Under the pieces are notes generated by a model. That model was given only the letters and a program-made list of their open reading frames with translations, was not told where the DNA came from and searched no databases. This document shows positions 37,285-45,444 of a stretch of 64,000 nt of DNA, one piece after another (position 1 is the first letter of the stretch; the number at the start of each line of letters is the position of its first letter). Origin of the DNA: Janthinobacterium rivuli (lineage in GTDB: Bacteria > Pseudomonadota > Gammaproteobacteria > Burkholderiales > Burkholderiaceae_D). The stretch spans positions 3,782,001 to 3,846,000 of the forward strand of contig NZ_CP121464.1 in the NCBI RefSeq assembly GCF_029690045.1, written 5' to 3'. A program made the position numbers and the translations under genes.

Positions 37285-38785
37285 CAACAGCGATGCTCTG
37301 ATCCTGAACGTCGATGACAGCGATGGCGCACGCTACGCCAAGTCGCGCATCCTCAAACGCGCCGGCTTCAAGGTCATCGAAGCCTCGAACGGAGGCGACG
37401 CGCTGCTGCGCGCCCGCCAGGACCGCCCGAACCTGATCCTCCTCGACGTCAAGCTGCCCGACATCAACGGCCTGGAAGTGTGCCGCCAATTGAAGGGCGG
37501 CGCCGAGACCAACACCATCCTGGTGCTGCAGACGTCCGCTTCCTGCATCGGCTCGGCCGACAAGATCCGCGCCCTCGATGGCGGCGCCGACAACTACCTG
37601 GTCGAGCCGATCGAGGCCGATGAACTGATCGCCAACGTCAAGGCGCTGCTGCGCCTGGGCCGCGTGGAGCGCGCGCTGCGCGACGTGGACCGCCGCAAGG
37701 ATGAATTCCTGGCCACCCTGGCGCACGAATTGCGCAACCCGCTGGGCCCCATCCGCACGGCGCTGGCCCTGCTGTGCAAGCTCGACCCCGTCGTGCCGGC
37801 CGTGCAGGACAATGCGCGCCGCACCATCGGCCGCCACACGGACCACCTGGTGCGCCTGGTGGACGACCTGCTTGACGTGTCGCGCATCTCGCAGGGCAAG
37901 ATCTCGCTGCAATGGGAAAGCGTGAGCCTGGCCAGCGTCATCCGCAGCGCGCTGGAGACGAGTTCGCACAGCGTCGAAGCGCGCGGCCATGCGCTGGACG
38001 TGAACCTGCCCAAGGAAGAACTGTGGGTCTGCGGCGACGCCGTGCGCCTGTCGCAGATCGTCGCCAACCTGCTGCTCAACGCGGCCAAGTTCACGGCGCC
38101 GGGCGGGCGCATCGCCATCACCGCCGCGCGCGAAGGCGACAATGTGCGCATCCGCCTCAGCGACAACGGCATCGGCATCGCCGCCGCCAATATCGACAGC
38201 ATCTTCGGCCTGTTCGAGCAAAGCGGCCACTCGCCCGACCGGGTGCAGGACGGCCTGGGCATCGGCCTGTCGCTGGTGCGCAATCTGGTGACCTTGCACG
38301 GCGGCCAGGTCAGCGTGCACAGCCCCGGCGTGGGACTGGGCAGCACCTTCGAAGTCATCCTGCCGCTCGACGCCAACCTGCCGCAGCCGGCCGCGCCGGT
38401 GCCGGAAGCGGCCACCGGCGGCAGCCAGCGCATCCTCGTCGTCGACGACAACTGCGATGCGGCCGACACCCTGGCCGAACTGCTGGAAATGTACGGCCAC
38501 ACGGTGCGCACGGCCTACACGGGCACGCAAGCGACCGAGCGCACCCTGGAATTCAAGCCCGACATCGTCTTTCTCGACATCGGCCTGCCCGACATGAGCG
38601 GCTACGACGTGGCCGTCAAAATGCGCCAGCTGCCGATACCGCAGCAATTCCTGCTCGTCGCGCTGACCGGCTATGGCCAGGAACACGACCGGCAGGCGGC
38701 CCTGGCGTCGGGTTTCAATGAACACTTTGCCAAACCCGTCGATTTCGGCAAGCTGGCCATGCTGGGATTGCATATCGCGCCCTGA
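37271..38785 (+). CDS. REC-histidine kinase-REC hybrid
   Basis: A 504-residue soluble protein: a receiver (Asp59 in LILLDVKLPD), HisKA with acceptor His152 in LAHELRNPLGP, HATPase (NLLLNAAKFTAPGG ... GLGIGLSLVRNL) and a second receiver near the C-terminus (VFLDIGLPDMSG, Lys in HFAKPVD). It overlaps the preceding kinase by about 14 bp. The second ATG (37271), 8 nt after GGGA, is preferred. No output domain is present, so the final target of the relay lies elsewhere. Together with its neighbours it forms the phosphorelay part of the stressosome cluster. Confidence 0.9.
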   Translation: MLPDNNSDALILNVDDSDGARYAKSRILKRAGFKVIEASNGGDALLRARQDRPNLILLDVKLPDINGLEVCRQLKGGAETNTILVLQTSASCIGSADKIRALDGGADNYLVEPIEADELIANVKALLRLGRVERALRDVDRRKDEFLATLAHELRNPLGPIRTALALLCKLDPVVPAVQDNARRTIGRHTDHLVRLVDDLLDVSRISQGKISLQWESVSLASVIRSALETSSHSVEARGHALDVNLPKEELWVCGDAVRLSQIVANLLLNAAKFTAPGGRIAITAAREGDNVRIRLSDNGIGIAAANIDSIFGLFEQSGHSPDRVQDGLGIGLSLVRNLVTLHGGQVSVHSPGVGLGSTFEVILPLDANLPQPAAPVPEAATGGSQRILVVDDNCDAADTLAELLEMYGHTVRTAYTGTQATERTLEFKPDIVFLDIGLPDMSGYDVAVKMRQLPIPQQFLLVALTGYGQEHDRQAALASGFNEHFAKPVDFGKLAMLGLHIAP

Positions 38786-38865
38786 GCGCGATGGCGGGGA
38801 TGGCGGCTGCGCGTTGCCAGGGCGTCCGCTATAATCGGCGGCCGCCTCACCTCTGGAACCATCAC

Positions 38866-39987
38866 ATGAAAACCCGCACGCCGCTGCTGCGCATCACCAT
38901 GATACTGGGCGCCCTGCACGCCCTGCTCGGCTGGCTGCTGCTGCCGGCCCTGCCCGTCGGCCTGGCCGGCTGGCTGCTGGGCGGCGCCGTCTTGCTGGCC
39001 TCGACCATGCTCATGCCGATGACCATCTTCGCCCGCGCCGTCACCAACGATGCGCGCCTGGCCGACCGCCTGAGCTGGGCCGGCTCGCTGTGCATGGGCT
39101 TTTTTTCCTCGCTGTTCGTGCTCACCGTGCTGCGCGAACTCACCCTGCTGATTCCCGCCGCCCGCCCGCACGCGCAGGCGTCCGCCGTGCTGGTCCTGCT
39201 TCTGGCCCTGCTGGCCACCATCGTCGGCTTCATCAACGCCCGCAAGGTGGCGCGCGTGCGCGAAGTGACGGTGCCCATCGCCGGCCTGCCGGCCGCCTTG
39301 CAGGGCTTGACCATCGTGCAACTGAGCGACATCCACGTGGGCGCCACCATCAAGCGCGCCTACGTGGAAGCCATCGTCGCGCGCGCCAACGGCCTGCGGG
39401 CCGACATCATCGCCATCACGGGCGACGTGGTCGATGGCACGGTGGCGCAACTGGGCAGCCATACGGCGCCACTGGGCGAGCTGCGCGCGCGCCATGGCGT
39501 CTTCCTCGTGACGGGCAACCACGAATACTATTCAGGTGCAGCACCGTGGGTGGCGGAGTTCCGCCGCCTGGGCTTGCGCGTGCTGATGAACGAACATGCG
39601 GTGCTCGAACACGACGGCGCGCGCCTGGCCCTGGCCGGCGTCACCGATTTCAATGCGGGCAGTTTCGACCCGGCCCAGAAAAGCGACCCGCAAGCGGCCA
39701 TCGCCGGCGCACCGGCCGATCTCCCCCGCATCCTGCTGGCGCACCAGCCGCGCAGCGCGCCCGAGGCCGAAGCGGCAGGCTACGACCTGCAATTGTCGGG
39801 CCACACGCACGGCGGCCAGTTCTGGCCATGGAATCTGTTCGTGCCGCTGCAGCAGCCCTACGTGGCGGGACTGCACCGGCAAGGCCGCTTGTGGATTTAC
39901 GTCAGCCGCGGCACGGGTTACTGGGGCCCGCCGAAACGCATCGGCGCGCCGGCGGAAATCACGAGACTGAGGCTGGTGGCAGCGTAA
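38866..39987 (+). CDS. Membrane metallophosphoesterase (YaeI-like)
   Basis: A 373-residue protein with four hydrophobic segments in the first 125 residues and a calcineurin-like phosphoesterase domain (about 145-370). All metal-binding motifs appear: LSDIHVG, GDVVDG, GNHE and GHTHGGQF. Such proteins of the YaeI/YkuE type act on phospholipid or lipid-A related phosphoesters at the membrane; the substrate is unknown. The ATG at 38866 starts the first hydrophobic helix; an upstream in-frame start adds a histidine/arginine-rich stretch. The gene begins 81 bp after the stressosome cluster and might be read from it. Confidence 0.85.
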   Translation: MKTRTPLLRITMILGALHALLGWLLLPALPVGLAGWLLGGAVLLASTMLMPMTIFARAVTNDARLADRLSWAGSLCMGFFSSLFVLTVLRELTLLIPAARPHAQASAVLVLLLALLATIVGFINARKVARVREVTVPIAGLPAALQGLTIVQLSDIHVGATIKRAYVEAIVARANGLRADIIAITGDVVDGTVAQLGSHTAPLGELRARHGVFLVTGNHEYYSGAAPWVAEFRRLGLRVLMNEHAVLEHDGARLALAGVTDFNAGSFDPAQKSDPQAAIAGAPADLPRILLAHQPRSAPEAEAAGYDLQLSGHTHGGQFWPWNLFVPLQQPYVAGLHRQGRLWIYVSRGTGYWGPPKRIGAPAEITRLRLVAA

Positions 39988-39990
39988 ACT

Positions 39991-40755
39991 TCACTCCTCC
40001 CAGCTGGCCATCCACGCCTCGAAACGCGCCAGCACGGCCGGCGGATTCAATCGTGCCATCGCACCTTCCACCGCGTCGCTGTCGCTGACCTCGAACAGCA
40101 GCACGAAATCGTCACGCTGCACTCCCACGCCAAAACAGCCTTCGCCATCGAGCTGCGCCAGCGCCGCGATGCAGGCCTCGAACACGCCGCTGCGAAAAGT
40201 GCTGAAATCGACGCCGAACGGCAAGTCGCGGTGCGCCTGCAGCAGCAAACGGTAGGCGCTGTCGAAATACGCGACCCCATCCTCAAACGCCCATTCGGCC
40301 GGATTCCACAACATCTCTTCGCCGTATTCCGAGGCGGCCAGCGCTTCGCGGCTGTTGGCCGCCGGGCCGATGGTCATGGCGCTGTCGTCGCTGACCAGCG
40401 CGAAAGCGTCGATGTGCTGATCGGGATGCGCACGGCGCACGGCAGCGACAGCCCGGCGCGCGGCGTCCGCCACCAGCGTGTGCAGCAGCGCGAAATCGAA
40501 AACGGCAGGGTCGATGAGCATGGCGCGCGCCAGGATATGGCCACCGGCGACAGCCGCGTCGCAATGGGCCAGATAGGCGGCCTGCGCTTCGGCTACGCTC
40601 GCGTACTGCGTGCGCGTCTCCTCGCCCCAGGTCATGGCCGCACCGGCGGCCGTCCACACGGTGGCGCCGAAGACGCGCACTTCCTGGAAGCGGGCCGGCT
40701 GGTCATGGTCGAAGGTATAAAACAGGCTGTAATTGTCAGGCATAAGATTTTTCAT
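39991..40755 (-). CDS. WGR-like plus DUF4303 protein
   Basis: A 254-residue protein. The N-terminal 75 residues (SLFYTFDHDQPARFQ ... MTWGEETRTQYASVAEAQAAY) resemble a WGR domain, a nucleic-acid-binding or protein-binding module of MolR and PARP-like proteins. The rest (about 85-250) matches the DUF4303 pattern (DAFALVSDDSAMTIGPAANSREAL, WNPAEWAFED). Both assignments are by resemblance. Proteins of the DUF4303 type are often immunity-like or of unknown role. The gene starts 3 bp after the LysR-type gene stop and is probably co-transcribed with it. Confidence 0.55.
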   Translation of the reverse strand: MKNLMPDNYSLFYTFDHDQPARFQEVRVFGATVWTAAGAAMTWGEETRTQYASVAEAQAAYLAHCDAAVAGGHILARAMLIDPAVFDFALLHTLVADAARRAVAAVRRAHPDQHIDAFALVSDDSAMTIGPAANSREALAASEYGEEMLWNPAEWAFEDGVAYFDSAYRLLLQAHRDLPFGVDFSTFRSGVFEACIAALAQLDGEGCFGVGVQRDDFVLLFEVSDSDAVEGAMARLNPPAVLARFEAWMASWEE

Positions 40756-40758
40756 TGT

Positions 40759-41682
40759 TTAATCGGGCCGTATCTGCGCGGCGAAATCGCGCTGGCGGAA
40801 TTGCTCCAGCAAGAAATCGACGAACACGCGCGTCTTCGCGGGCAGCAGTTTCTTGCTCGGATAGTACACGGACAGGGGGCCGGAATCGGCATGCCAGCCG
40901 GGCAGCAAGCGGACCAGGGCGCCGCTGCGCAAGTGGGCCAGCGCGTGCGGCATGGGCAGCAGCGCCACGCCGACGCCGAGGATGGCTGCCTGCGCCATCG
41001 CTTCCGGGTCGTCGAAGATGGCGCGCGGCCGGCATTCGGCCACGCCTTCGCCGCCGGAACCGTCGCGCAGTATCCAGCTGCGCAATCTGCCGCTGCCAGC
41101 CGAGCGGCGCGTCACGCCATCGAATTGGGCCAGATCCGACGGATGCACGGGCATGGCCTTGCCCTGCATGAAGGCGGGCGACGCCGTGGCGACGATGTGG
41201 GCGTGGCCCAGTTCGCGCGCCACCACGCCCGGCGTCAATTCGATGCCGCCGCCGATGGCGACATCAAAGCCTTCGCCGATCAGGTCCACTTGCCGGTTGT
41301 CGAAATGGCAGTCGGGGATGACGCCGGGGTAACGCGCGATGAAGTCGCCCAGCAAGGGCACCACGTAGCTGCGCCCGAACGACGGCGCCATGCTGATTTT
41401 CAGGATGCCGGCCGGCTGGCCGCCCTCTTCGGCCACGCCGGCGATCGCTTCGCGCAAGGTGGACAGGGCGCCGCCGATCTGCTGCAGGAAGCGCTCGCCC
41501 CCTTCCGTCAGGGTCAGGCGGCGCGTGCTGCGCTGGAACAGCCGCAACCCCAGGCTCGCTTCCAGGCGCGCCACGTTCTTGCTGACGGCAGCAGGCGTCA
41601 GCCCCAGGCGGCGCGCGGCCGCGGAAAAGCTGCCCAGCTCGGCAGACAGCACGAACGATTGCAAGTGATTGAGGGCTTCCAT
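40759..41682 (-). CDS. LysR-family transcriptional regulator
   Basis: A 307-residue protein with an N-terminal HTH (GSFSAAARRLGLTPAAVSKNVARLEASLGLRLF) and the type-2 periplasmic-binding-like sensing domain. It is divergent from a short-chain dehydrogenase, the usual arrangement for a LysR target, so that gene is the likely target. No unambiguous T-N11-A operator was recognised in the 123-bp divergent region. Confidence 0.92.
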   Translation of the reverse strand: MEALNHLQSFVLSAELGSFSAAARRLGLTPAAVSKNVARLEASLGLRLFQRSTRRLTLTEGGERFLQQIGGALSTLREAIAGVAEEGGQPAGILKISMAPSFGRSYVVPLLGDFIARYPGVIPDCHFDNRQVDLIGEGFDVAIGGGIELTPGVVARELGHAHIVATASPAFMQGKAMPVHPSDLAQFDGVTRRSAGSGRLRSWILRDGSGGEGVAECRPRAIFDDPEAMAQAAILGVGVALLPMPHALAHLRSGALVRLLPGWHADSGPLSVYYPSKKLLPAKTRVFVDFLLEQFRQRDFAAQIRPD

Positions 41683-41805
41683 GCGCTTATTCTACCTGCT
41701 CATTTGATAGCAATGGTTGAAAGTGATTGTAGGGATTGCTGGCTAGCGCGGCAGGAATGAAAGGCAGATACTGAATTCCTCGACTCCTCACTCAGAAAGC
41801 TCATC

Positions 41806-42573
41806 ATGCAAACCCCAGCCAGCACCAGCACCACCTTGCCACTGCAAGACAAGATCGCCTTTGTGACGGGCGGCTCGCGCGGCATCGGCGCCGCCATCGT
41901 GCGCCGCCTTGCCAGCCAGGGCGCCAACGTCGTCTTCACCTATCAAAGTTCCGCCGCCGAAGCGCAGGCGCTGGCCGCCAAAGTGGAGGCGGCCGGCGGC
42001 AAGGCCCTGGGCGTGCAGGCCGATGCGGCCGACGCCTCCGCCCTGACGGCCGCCATCGCCAAGGTGGCGGCGCAGTTCGGCCGTGTCGACATCCTCGTCA
42101 ACAATGCGGGCGTGTTCCTGCCCGGCGCCATCGATGATTTTTCGCTGGAAGACTTCGACAAGACCTTGAACGTCAACGTGCGCGCCGTGTTCGTGGCCAT
42201 CAAGGCGGCCGTGGCGCACATGCCAACGGGCGGGCGCATCATCAACATCGGCAGCACGAATGCGCACCGCATGCCGTTCGGCGGCGCGGCCGCCTACGCC
42301 ATGAGCAAATCGGCGCTGAGCGGCCTGACGCAAGGCCTGTCGCGCGACCTTGGCCCACGCGGCATCACCATCAACAACGTGGAACCTGGCCCCGTCGCCA
42401 CGGACATGAATCCGCCGACGGGCGACTTCGCCGACCTGATGCACGGCCTGATGGCCCTGCCCCGCCACGGCACGGCCGATGAAATCGCCGGCATGGTTGC
42501 CTATCTGGCCAGCGCGGAAGCGGCGTTCGTCACGGGCACGGGACTGAAGATCGATGGCGGTTTTGCCGCCTGA
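41806..42573 (+). CDS. Short-chain dehydrogenase/reductase
   Basis: A 255-residue NAD(P)-dependent oxidoreductase of the classical SDR type: cofactor motif TGGSRGIG (21-28), NNAG (99-102), and catalytic Ser150, Tyr164 and Lys168 in the YxxxK arrangement. The final FVTGTGLKIDGGF is characteristic of FabG/glucose-dehydrogenase-like enzymes. It is divergent from the LysR gene. Its last 73 bp overlap the 3' end of the convergent flavoprotein gene. Substrate is not deducible. Confidence 0.92.
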   Translation: MQTPASTSTTLPLQDKIAFVTGGSRGIGAAIVRRLASQGANVVFTYQSSAAEAQALAAKVEAAGGKALGVQADAADASALTAAIAKVAAQFGRVDILVNNAGVFLPGAIDDFSLEDFDKTLNVNVRAVFVAIKAAVAHMPTGGRIINIGSTNAHRMPFGGAAAYAMSKSALSGLTQGLSRDLGPRGITINNVEPGPVATDMNPPTGDFADLMHGLMALPRHGTADEIAGMVAYLASAEAAFVTGTGLKIDGGFAA

Positions 42574-43490
42574 TCGAGTCCGAACATCAGCGAACGGTGC
42601 GCCGCCACGCCTGCCATGGCGCCATCGGCCACCGCGAACGCCACGCTGCCCGCCATGCGGCCCGCGTCACCGCAGCAAAAGACGCCAGGCACGCTGCTGG
42701 CCTTTTGCTCGTCGGTGCGCACGAACGGTCCCATGGGTCCCTCTTCCAGCAAGCAGCCCAATTCACCGGCCAGGGAACTGGCCAGGCGGGTGCGGGTCGC
42801 CACGAACAGGCCGGCCATCGCGTGGCAGCTGCCGTCCGTCATGACCACGTCGGCCACGCCGTCGATCCGCGCCACGGGCGTGCGCACCAGCGTTACACCG
42901 CGCGCCTCGAGTTGTTCCAGCTGCGCCGCATCGGGCTCGAACGCGCCATTCAGGAAAAAAGTCACCGTGCCCCAGTCGGGCAGCATCAAGGCATGGTGCA
43001 TGGACAGGGCGCCGGTGGCCAGCACGCCGATGGCGCCCTGCTCCAGTTCATAGCCGTGGCAATACGGGCAGTGAAAAACGCTGCCGCCCCAGCGCTCTGC
43101 CAGGCCATCGACGGGCGGCAATTCATCGATCACGCCAGTGGCCAGCACGAGGCGGCGGCCGTGCACGACATGGCCATCCGCCAGGGTGACGTCGAAGCCG
43201 TCGCCATCGCCGTTGGCCGCCGCTTGCACGGCCATGCCATCCAGCCAGGTGACACTGGCATACGCCATCAACTGCGCCTTGCCCTCGGCCGCGATGGCGG
43301 CCGTGCCGCTGCCGTCCTGGGTCAGGAAACCGTGGGAATGGCTGGCGTAGCGGTTGCGGCGCTGGCCGCCGTCGATCACCAGGACGCGGCGGCGGGCGCG
43401 CGCCAGTTGCGTGGCGGCGGACAGGCCCGCGTAGCTGCCGCCGACGATGATGGCATCGAACGGGATGCCAGGCGATTCAGGAATGTGCAT
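42501..43490 (-). CDS. Thioredoxin-reductase-like flavoprotein
   Basis: A 329-residue FAD/NAD(P)-dependent oxidoreductase: FAD motif VGGSYAGLSA (17-26), redox-active CPYC (Cys141-Cys144, followed by HGYE), NAD domain, and a second FAD motif VFCCGDAGR. It resembles thioredoxin reductase-like proteins that work on small disulfide substrates. The ATG at 43490 is preceded by AAGGAG and is preferred over the in-frame start at 43562. It starts 14 bp before the stop of the Rrf2 gene, so the two are coupled. The C-terminal 24 residues run into the convergent SDR gene. Confidence 0.85.
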   Translation of the reverse strand: MHIPESPGIPFDAIIVGGSYAGLSAATQLARARRRVLVIDGGQRRNRYASHSHGFLTQDGSGTAAIAAEGKAQLMAYASVTWLDGMAVQAAANGDGDGFDVTLADGHVVHGRRLVLATGVIDELPPVDGLAERWGGSVFHCPYCHGYELEQGAIGVLATGALSMHHALMLPDWGTVTFFLNGAFEPDAAQLEQLEARGVTLVRTPVARIDGVADVVMTDGSCHAMAGLFVATRTRLASSLAGELGCLLEEGPMGPFVRTDEQKASSVPGVFCCGDAGRMAGSVAFAVADGAMAGVAAHRSLMFGLDQAAKPPSIFSPVPVTNAASALAR

Positions 43491-43929
43491 GTGGAGCTCC
43501 TTTGTGAATGGCGTATTGTTGGCTGAAACGGTCGGCCAGGTCGGCCAGGGTGACGGCGCCAAAGCGCTGGATCAGCAGCGCCTCGGCTTCATCGAAGGCG
43601 CCGGCCAGCGACTGGTTGACCACTTGCTCGACCAGGCAACCCGGCTGGTCGACGCGGTTGCCCATGGCGAAAATGGTGGGCGAACCCACGGCCACGTATA
43701 TGTCTTGCAGGGTCACCTTGTGCAGGTCGCAGACGATGCGCCAGCCGCCGCCATGCCCCTTGATGGATGCCACGTAGCCGCGCTCGCGCAAGCCGGCCAT
43801 CACGCGCCGCACCAGCACGGGGTTGGTGTCCAGGTAGCCGGAGAGTTCTTCGGACGTCATCGGGCGTCCCGCATGGGCCATGTGCAGCAGCACATGGAGG
43901 ATCGATGATAGTTTGCTGTCGCGTCTCAT
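43477..43929 (-). CDS. Rrf2-family transcriptional regulator
   Basis: A 150-residue winged-helix regulator (MRRDSKLSSILHVLLHMAHA; TNPVLVRRVMAGLRERGYVASIKG). It has only one cysteine in the region where iron-sulfur Rrf2 members have three, so it is probably a cluster-free, YwnA-like member, possibly sensing via that Cys or a ligand. Gene is coupled to the thioredoxin-reductase-like flavoprotein, making a redox-responsive operon plausible. The ATG at 43929 lies inside a palindrome (43928-43948), so autorepression is likely. Confidence 0.8.
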   Translation of the reverse strand: MRRDSKLSSILHVLLHMAHAGRPMTSEELSGYLDTNPVLVRRVMAGLRERGYVASIKGHGGGWRIVCDLHKVTLQDIYVAVGSPTIFAMGNRVDQPGCLVEQVVNQSLAGAFDEAEALLIQRFGAVTLADLADRFSQQYAIHKGAPHAHS

Positions 43930-43948
43930 GTAACTAATGATAGTACAT
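43928..43948. promoter_or_regulatory. Candidate Rrf2 operator at the start codon
   Basis: ATGTAACTAATGATAGTACAT contains inverted arms ATGTA(A)CTA and TAGTACAT around a short centre and overlaps the ATG of the Rrf2 gene. Such a site would allow the regulator to repress its own operon. It is a good near-palindrome, but the binding is inferred. Confidence 0.4.
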
Positions 43949-43995
43949 AATTTCCGCAGATGCAAACCAGTTGCAAATTCTTGCGTAAAAAAAAA

Positions 43996-44023
43996 GGGGT
44001 CAGACCCTGTCGGTTCTGACCCC
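43996..44023 (-). terminator. GGGGTC-type inverted repeat, copy 3, with T9 tail
   Basis: GGGGTCAGACCC (43996-44007) and GGTTCTGACCCC (44012-44023) pair at 11 of 12 positions around a 4-nt loop. In the direction of the dehydrogenase operon the stem is followed by nine T residues, a classical intrinsic terminator, 24 bp after the cytochrome stop. It is related to the repeats at 2377 and 25064, which lack the T-run. Confidence 0.85.
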
Positions 44024-44046
44024 AGCCCTTGCTTCAGGGTGTATTT

Positions 44047-45444
44047 TTACACTGCTGATGTTTCCTTGCGCCGCCGTCCCCGCCACCACAGCAGCAAGCC
44101 CAGCAGCAGCACGCCGACGATGATGCCCGCGCGGGCCAGGCCGATCAGGTTGGACGGCGCACCGCCATTGCGCAGGGTCGTCACCTGCTCCGCCGTGACC
44201 TTGACAGCGGGGTTGCCGTACATCTGCTGCACGTAATTGCCGAGGGTGACGATCTGCTCGTCCGACAGGGTCTGGCGGAAGGCGGGCATCAGGTGTCCAC
44301 TGCCACCATCCTGGCGCTCGACACCATCGAGTATCGCCATCACCAGGTTATTGCTGTTGCTGCGGCCCGTCACCGAATTGTGGAACAGCGGTGGCAAGCT
44401 GCCGTCGAAACTGCCCTCGCCCCTGGCCTGGTGGCAGCTGGCGCACTGCGCATCGTACAGCTGCGCACCCGACATCCTGTTCAGGTTTTGCGGCAGCGGC
44501 ACACCGCGGATGGCGTTCAACTCGTCGCCCGCCTGGCCCCATTGCGTCACCGGTTTCACGTCCGCCTTGTCGCGGATGGCGGGTACACTCTTGAGATAGT
44601 GCGCGATGGCGTTCAAGTCCGCGTCGCTCAGGTGCTTGAGGCTATGGTCGATGGCTTCGGCCATCGGCCCTGCCGCCTGCGCCTTGCTGGCTGCGCGGCC
44701 CGTGCGCAGGTAGCCGGCCAGTTCCTGCTGGCTCCAGCCGCCCACGCCGCTGTTGACGTCCGACGTGATGTTCGGCGCGTACCACGTGCCCAGGTCCGCG
44801 CCGCCCAGGTCCTGCGACAGCTGCTCTGCCATCAGCGCATTGCGCGGCGTGTGGCAGGTGCTGCAGTGGGCCAGGCCCTGCGCCAGATAGGCGCCGCGGT
44901 TCCACTCCATGCTTTTCGACGCATCGGCCACGAAGGGTTTTTTATCGAGGAAGAGCAGGTTCCAGCCCGCCATCGACAGACGGATATTGAAAGGGAACGG
45001 CAAGTCCGTCTTTTGCGAAGGCGCCGTGTCCACCGCCTCCACGCCATGCATGAAGTAGGTGTACAGGGCGGCCGTGTCGTCGTCCGTCACCTTGGCGTAG
45101 GCCGTGTAGGGCATGGCCGGATACAGGTGCGCGCCGTCGGCACGCACGCCATGGCGCACGGCGGCGGAAAACTGCGCCAAGGTGTAGTTCCCGATGCCAT
45201 GCGTTTTTGACGGCGTGATGTTGGTGGCGACGATGGCCCCCAGCGGCGTGGCCAGGGCCAGGCCGCCCGCCATCGGTTTGCCGCCAGGCACGCTATGGCA
45301 GGCGATGCAGTCGCCCGCCGTGGCCAGGTAGCGGCCACGTTCGATCGATTGCACGTCAGCGCCCGGCGCTTGCGCCGCCAGCACCGGCAAGGCCACGAGG
45401 GACAGCAAGGCGGCGCCGGCCGCCGTTCTGAAGATCGCCATCAT
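44047..45444 (-). CDS. Triheme cytochrome c subunit of membrane FAD dehydrogenase
   Basis: A 465-residue cytochrome c with three CxxCH haem sites: CIACH at residues 46-50, CSTCH near 195 and CASCH near 335. A signal peptide leads it to the periplasm and a C-terminal hydrophobic segment (IIVGVLLLGLLLWW, followed by an RGRRRKE cluster) anchors it to the inner membrane. It receives electrons from the GMC flavoprotein encoded upstream and passes them to the quinone pool or oxidases. The ATG at 45444 overlaps the preceding TGA (ATGA), which fixes the start. Length and haem spacing match the cytochrome subunit of gluconate/alcohol/sorbitol dehydrogenases. Confidence 0.9.
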   Translation of the reverse strand: MMAIFRTAAGAALLSLVALPVLAAQAPGADVQSIERGRYLATAGDCIACHSVPGGKPMAGGLALATPLGAIVATNITPSKTHGIGNYTLAQFSAAVRHGVRADGAHLYPAMPYTAYAKVTDDDTAALYTYFMHGVEAVDTAPSQKTDLPFPFNIRLSMAGWNLLFLDKKPFVADASKSMEWNRGAYLAQGLAHCSTCHTPRNALMAEQLSQDLGGADLGTWYAPNITSDVNSGVGGWSQQELAGYLRTGRAASKAQAAGPMAEAIDHSLKHLSDADLNAIAHYLKSVPAIRDKADVKPVTQWGQAGDELNAIRGVPLPQNLNRMSGAQLYDAQCASCHQARGEGSFDGSLPPLFHNSVTGRSNSNNLVMAILDGVERQDGGSGHLMPAFRQTLSDEQIVTLGNYVQQMYGNPAVKVTAEQVTTLRNGGAPSNLIGLARAGIIVGVLLLGLLLWWRGRRRKETSAV

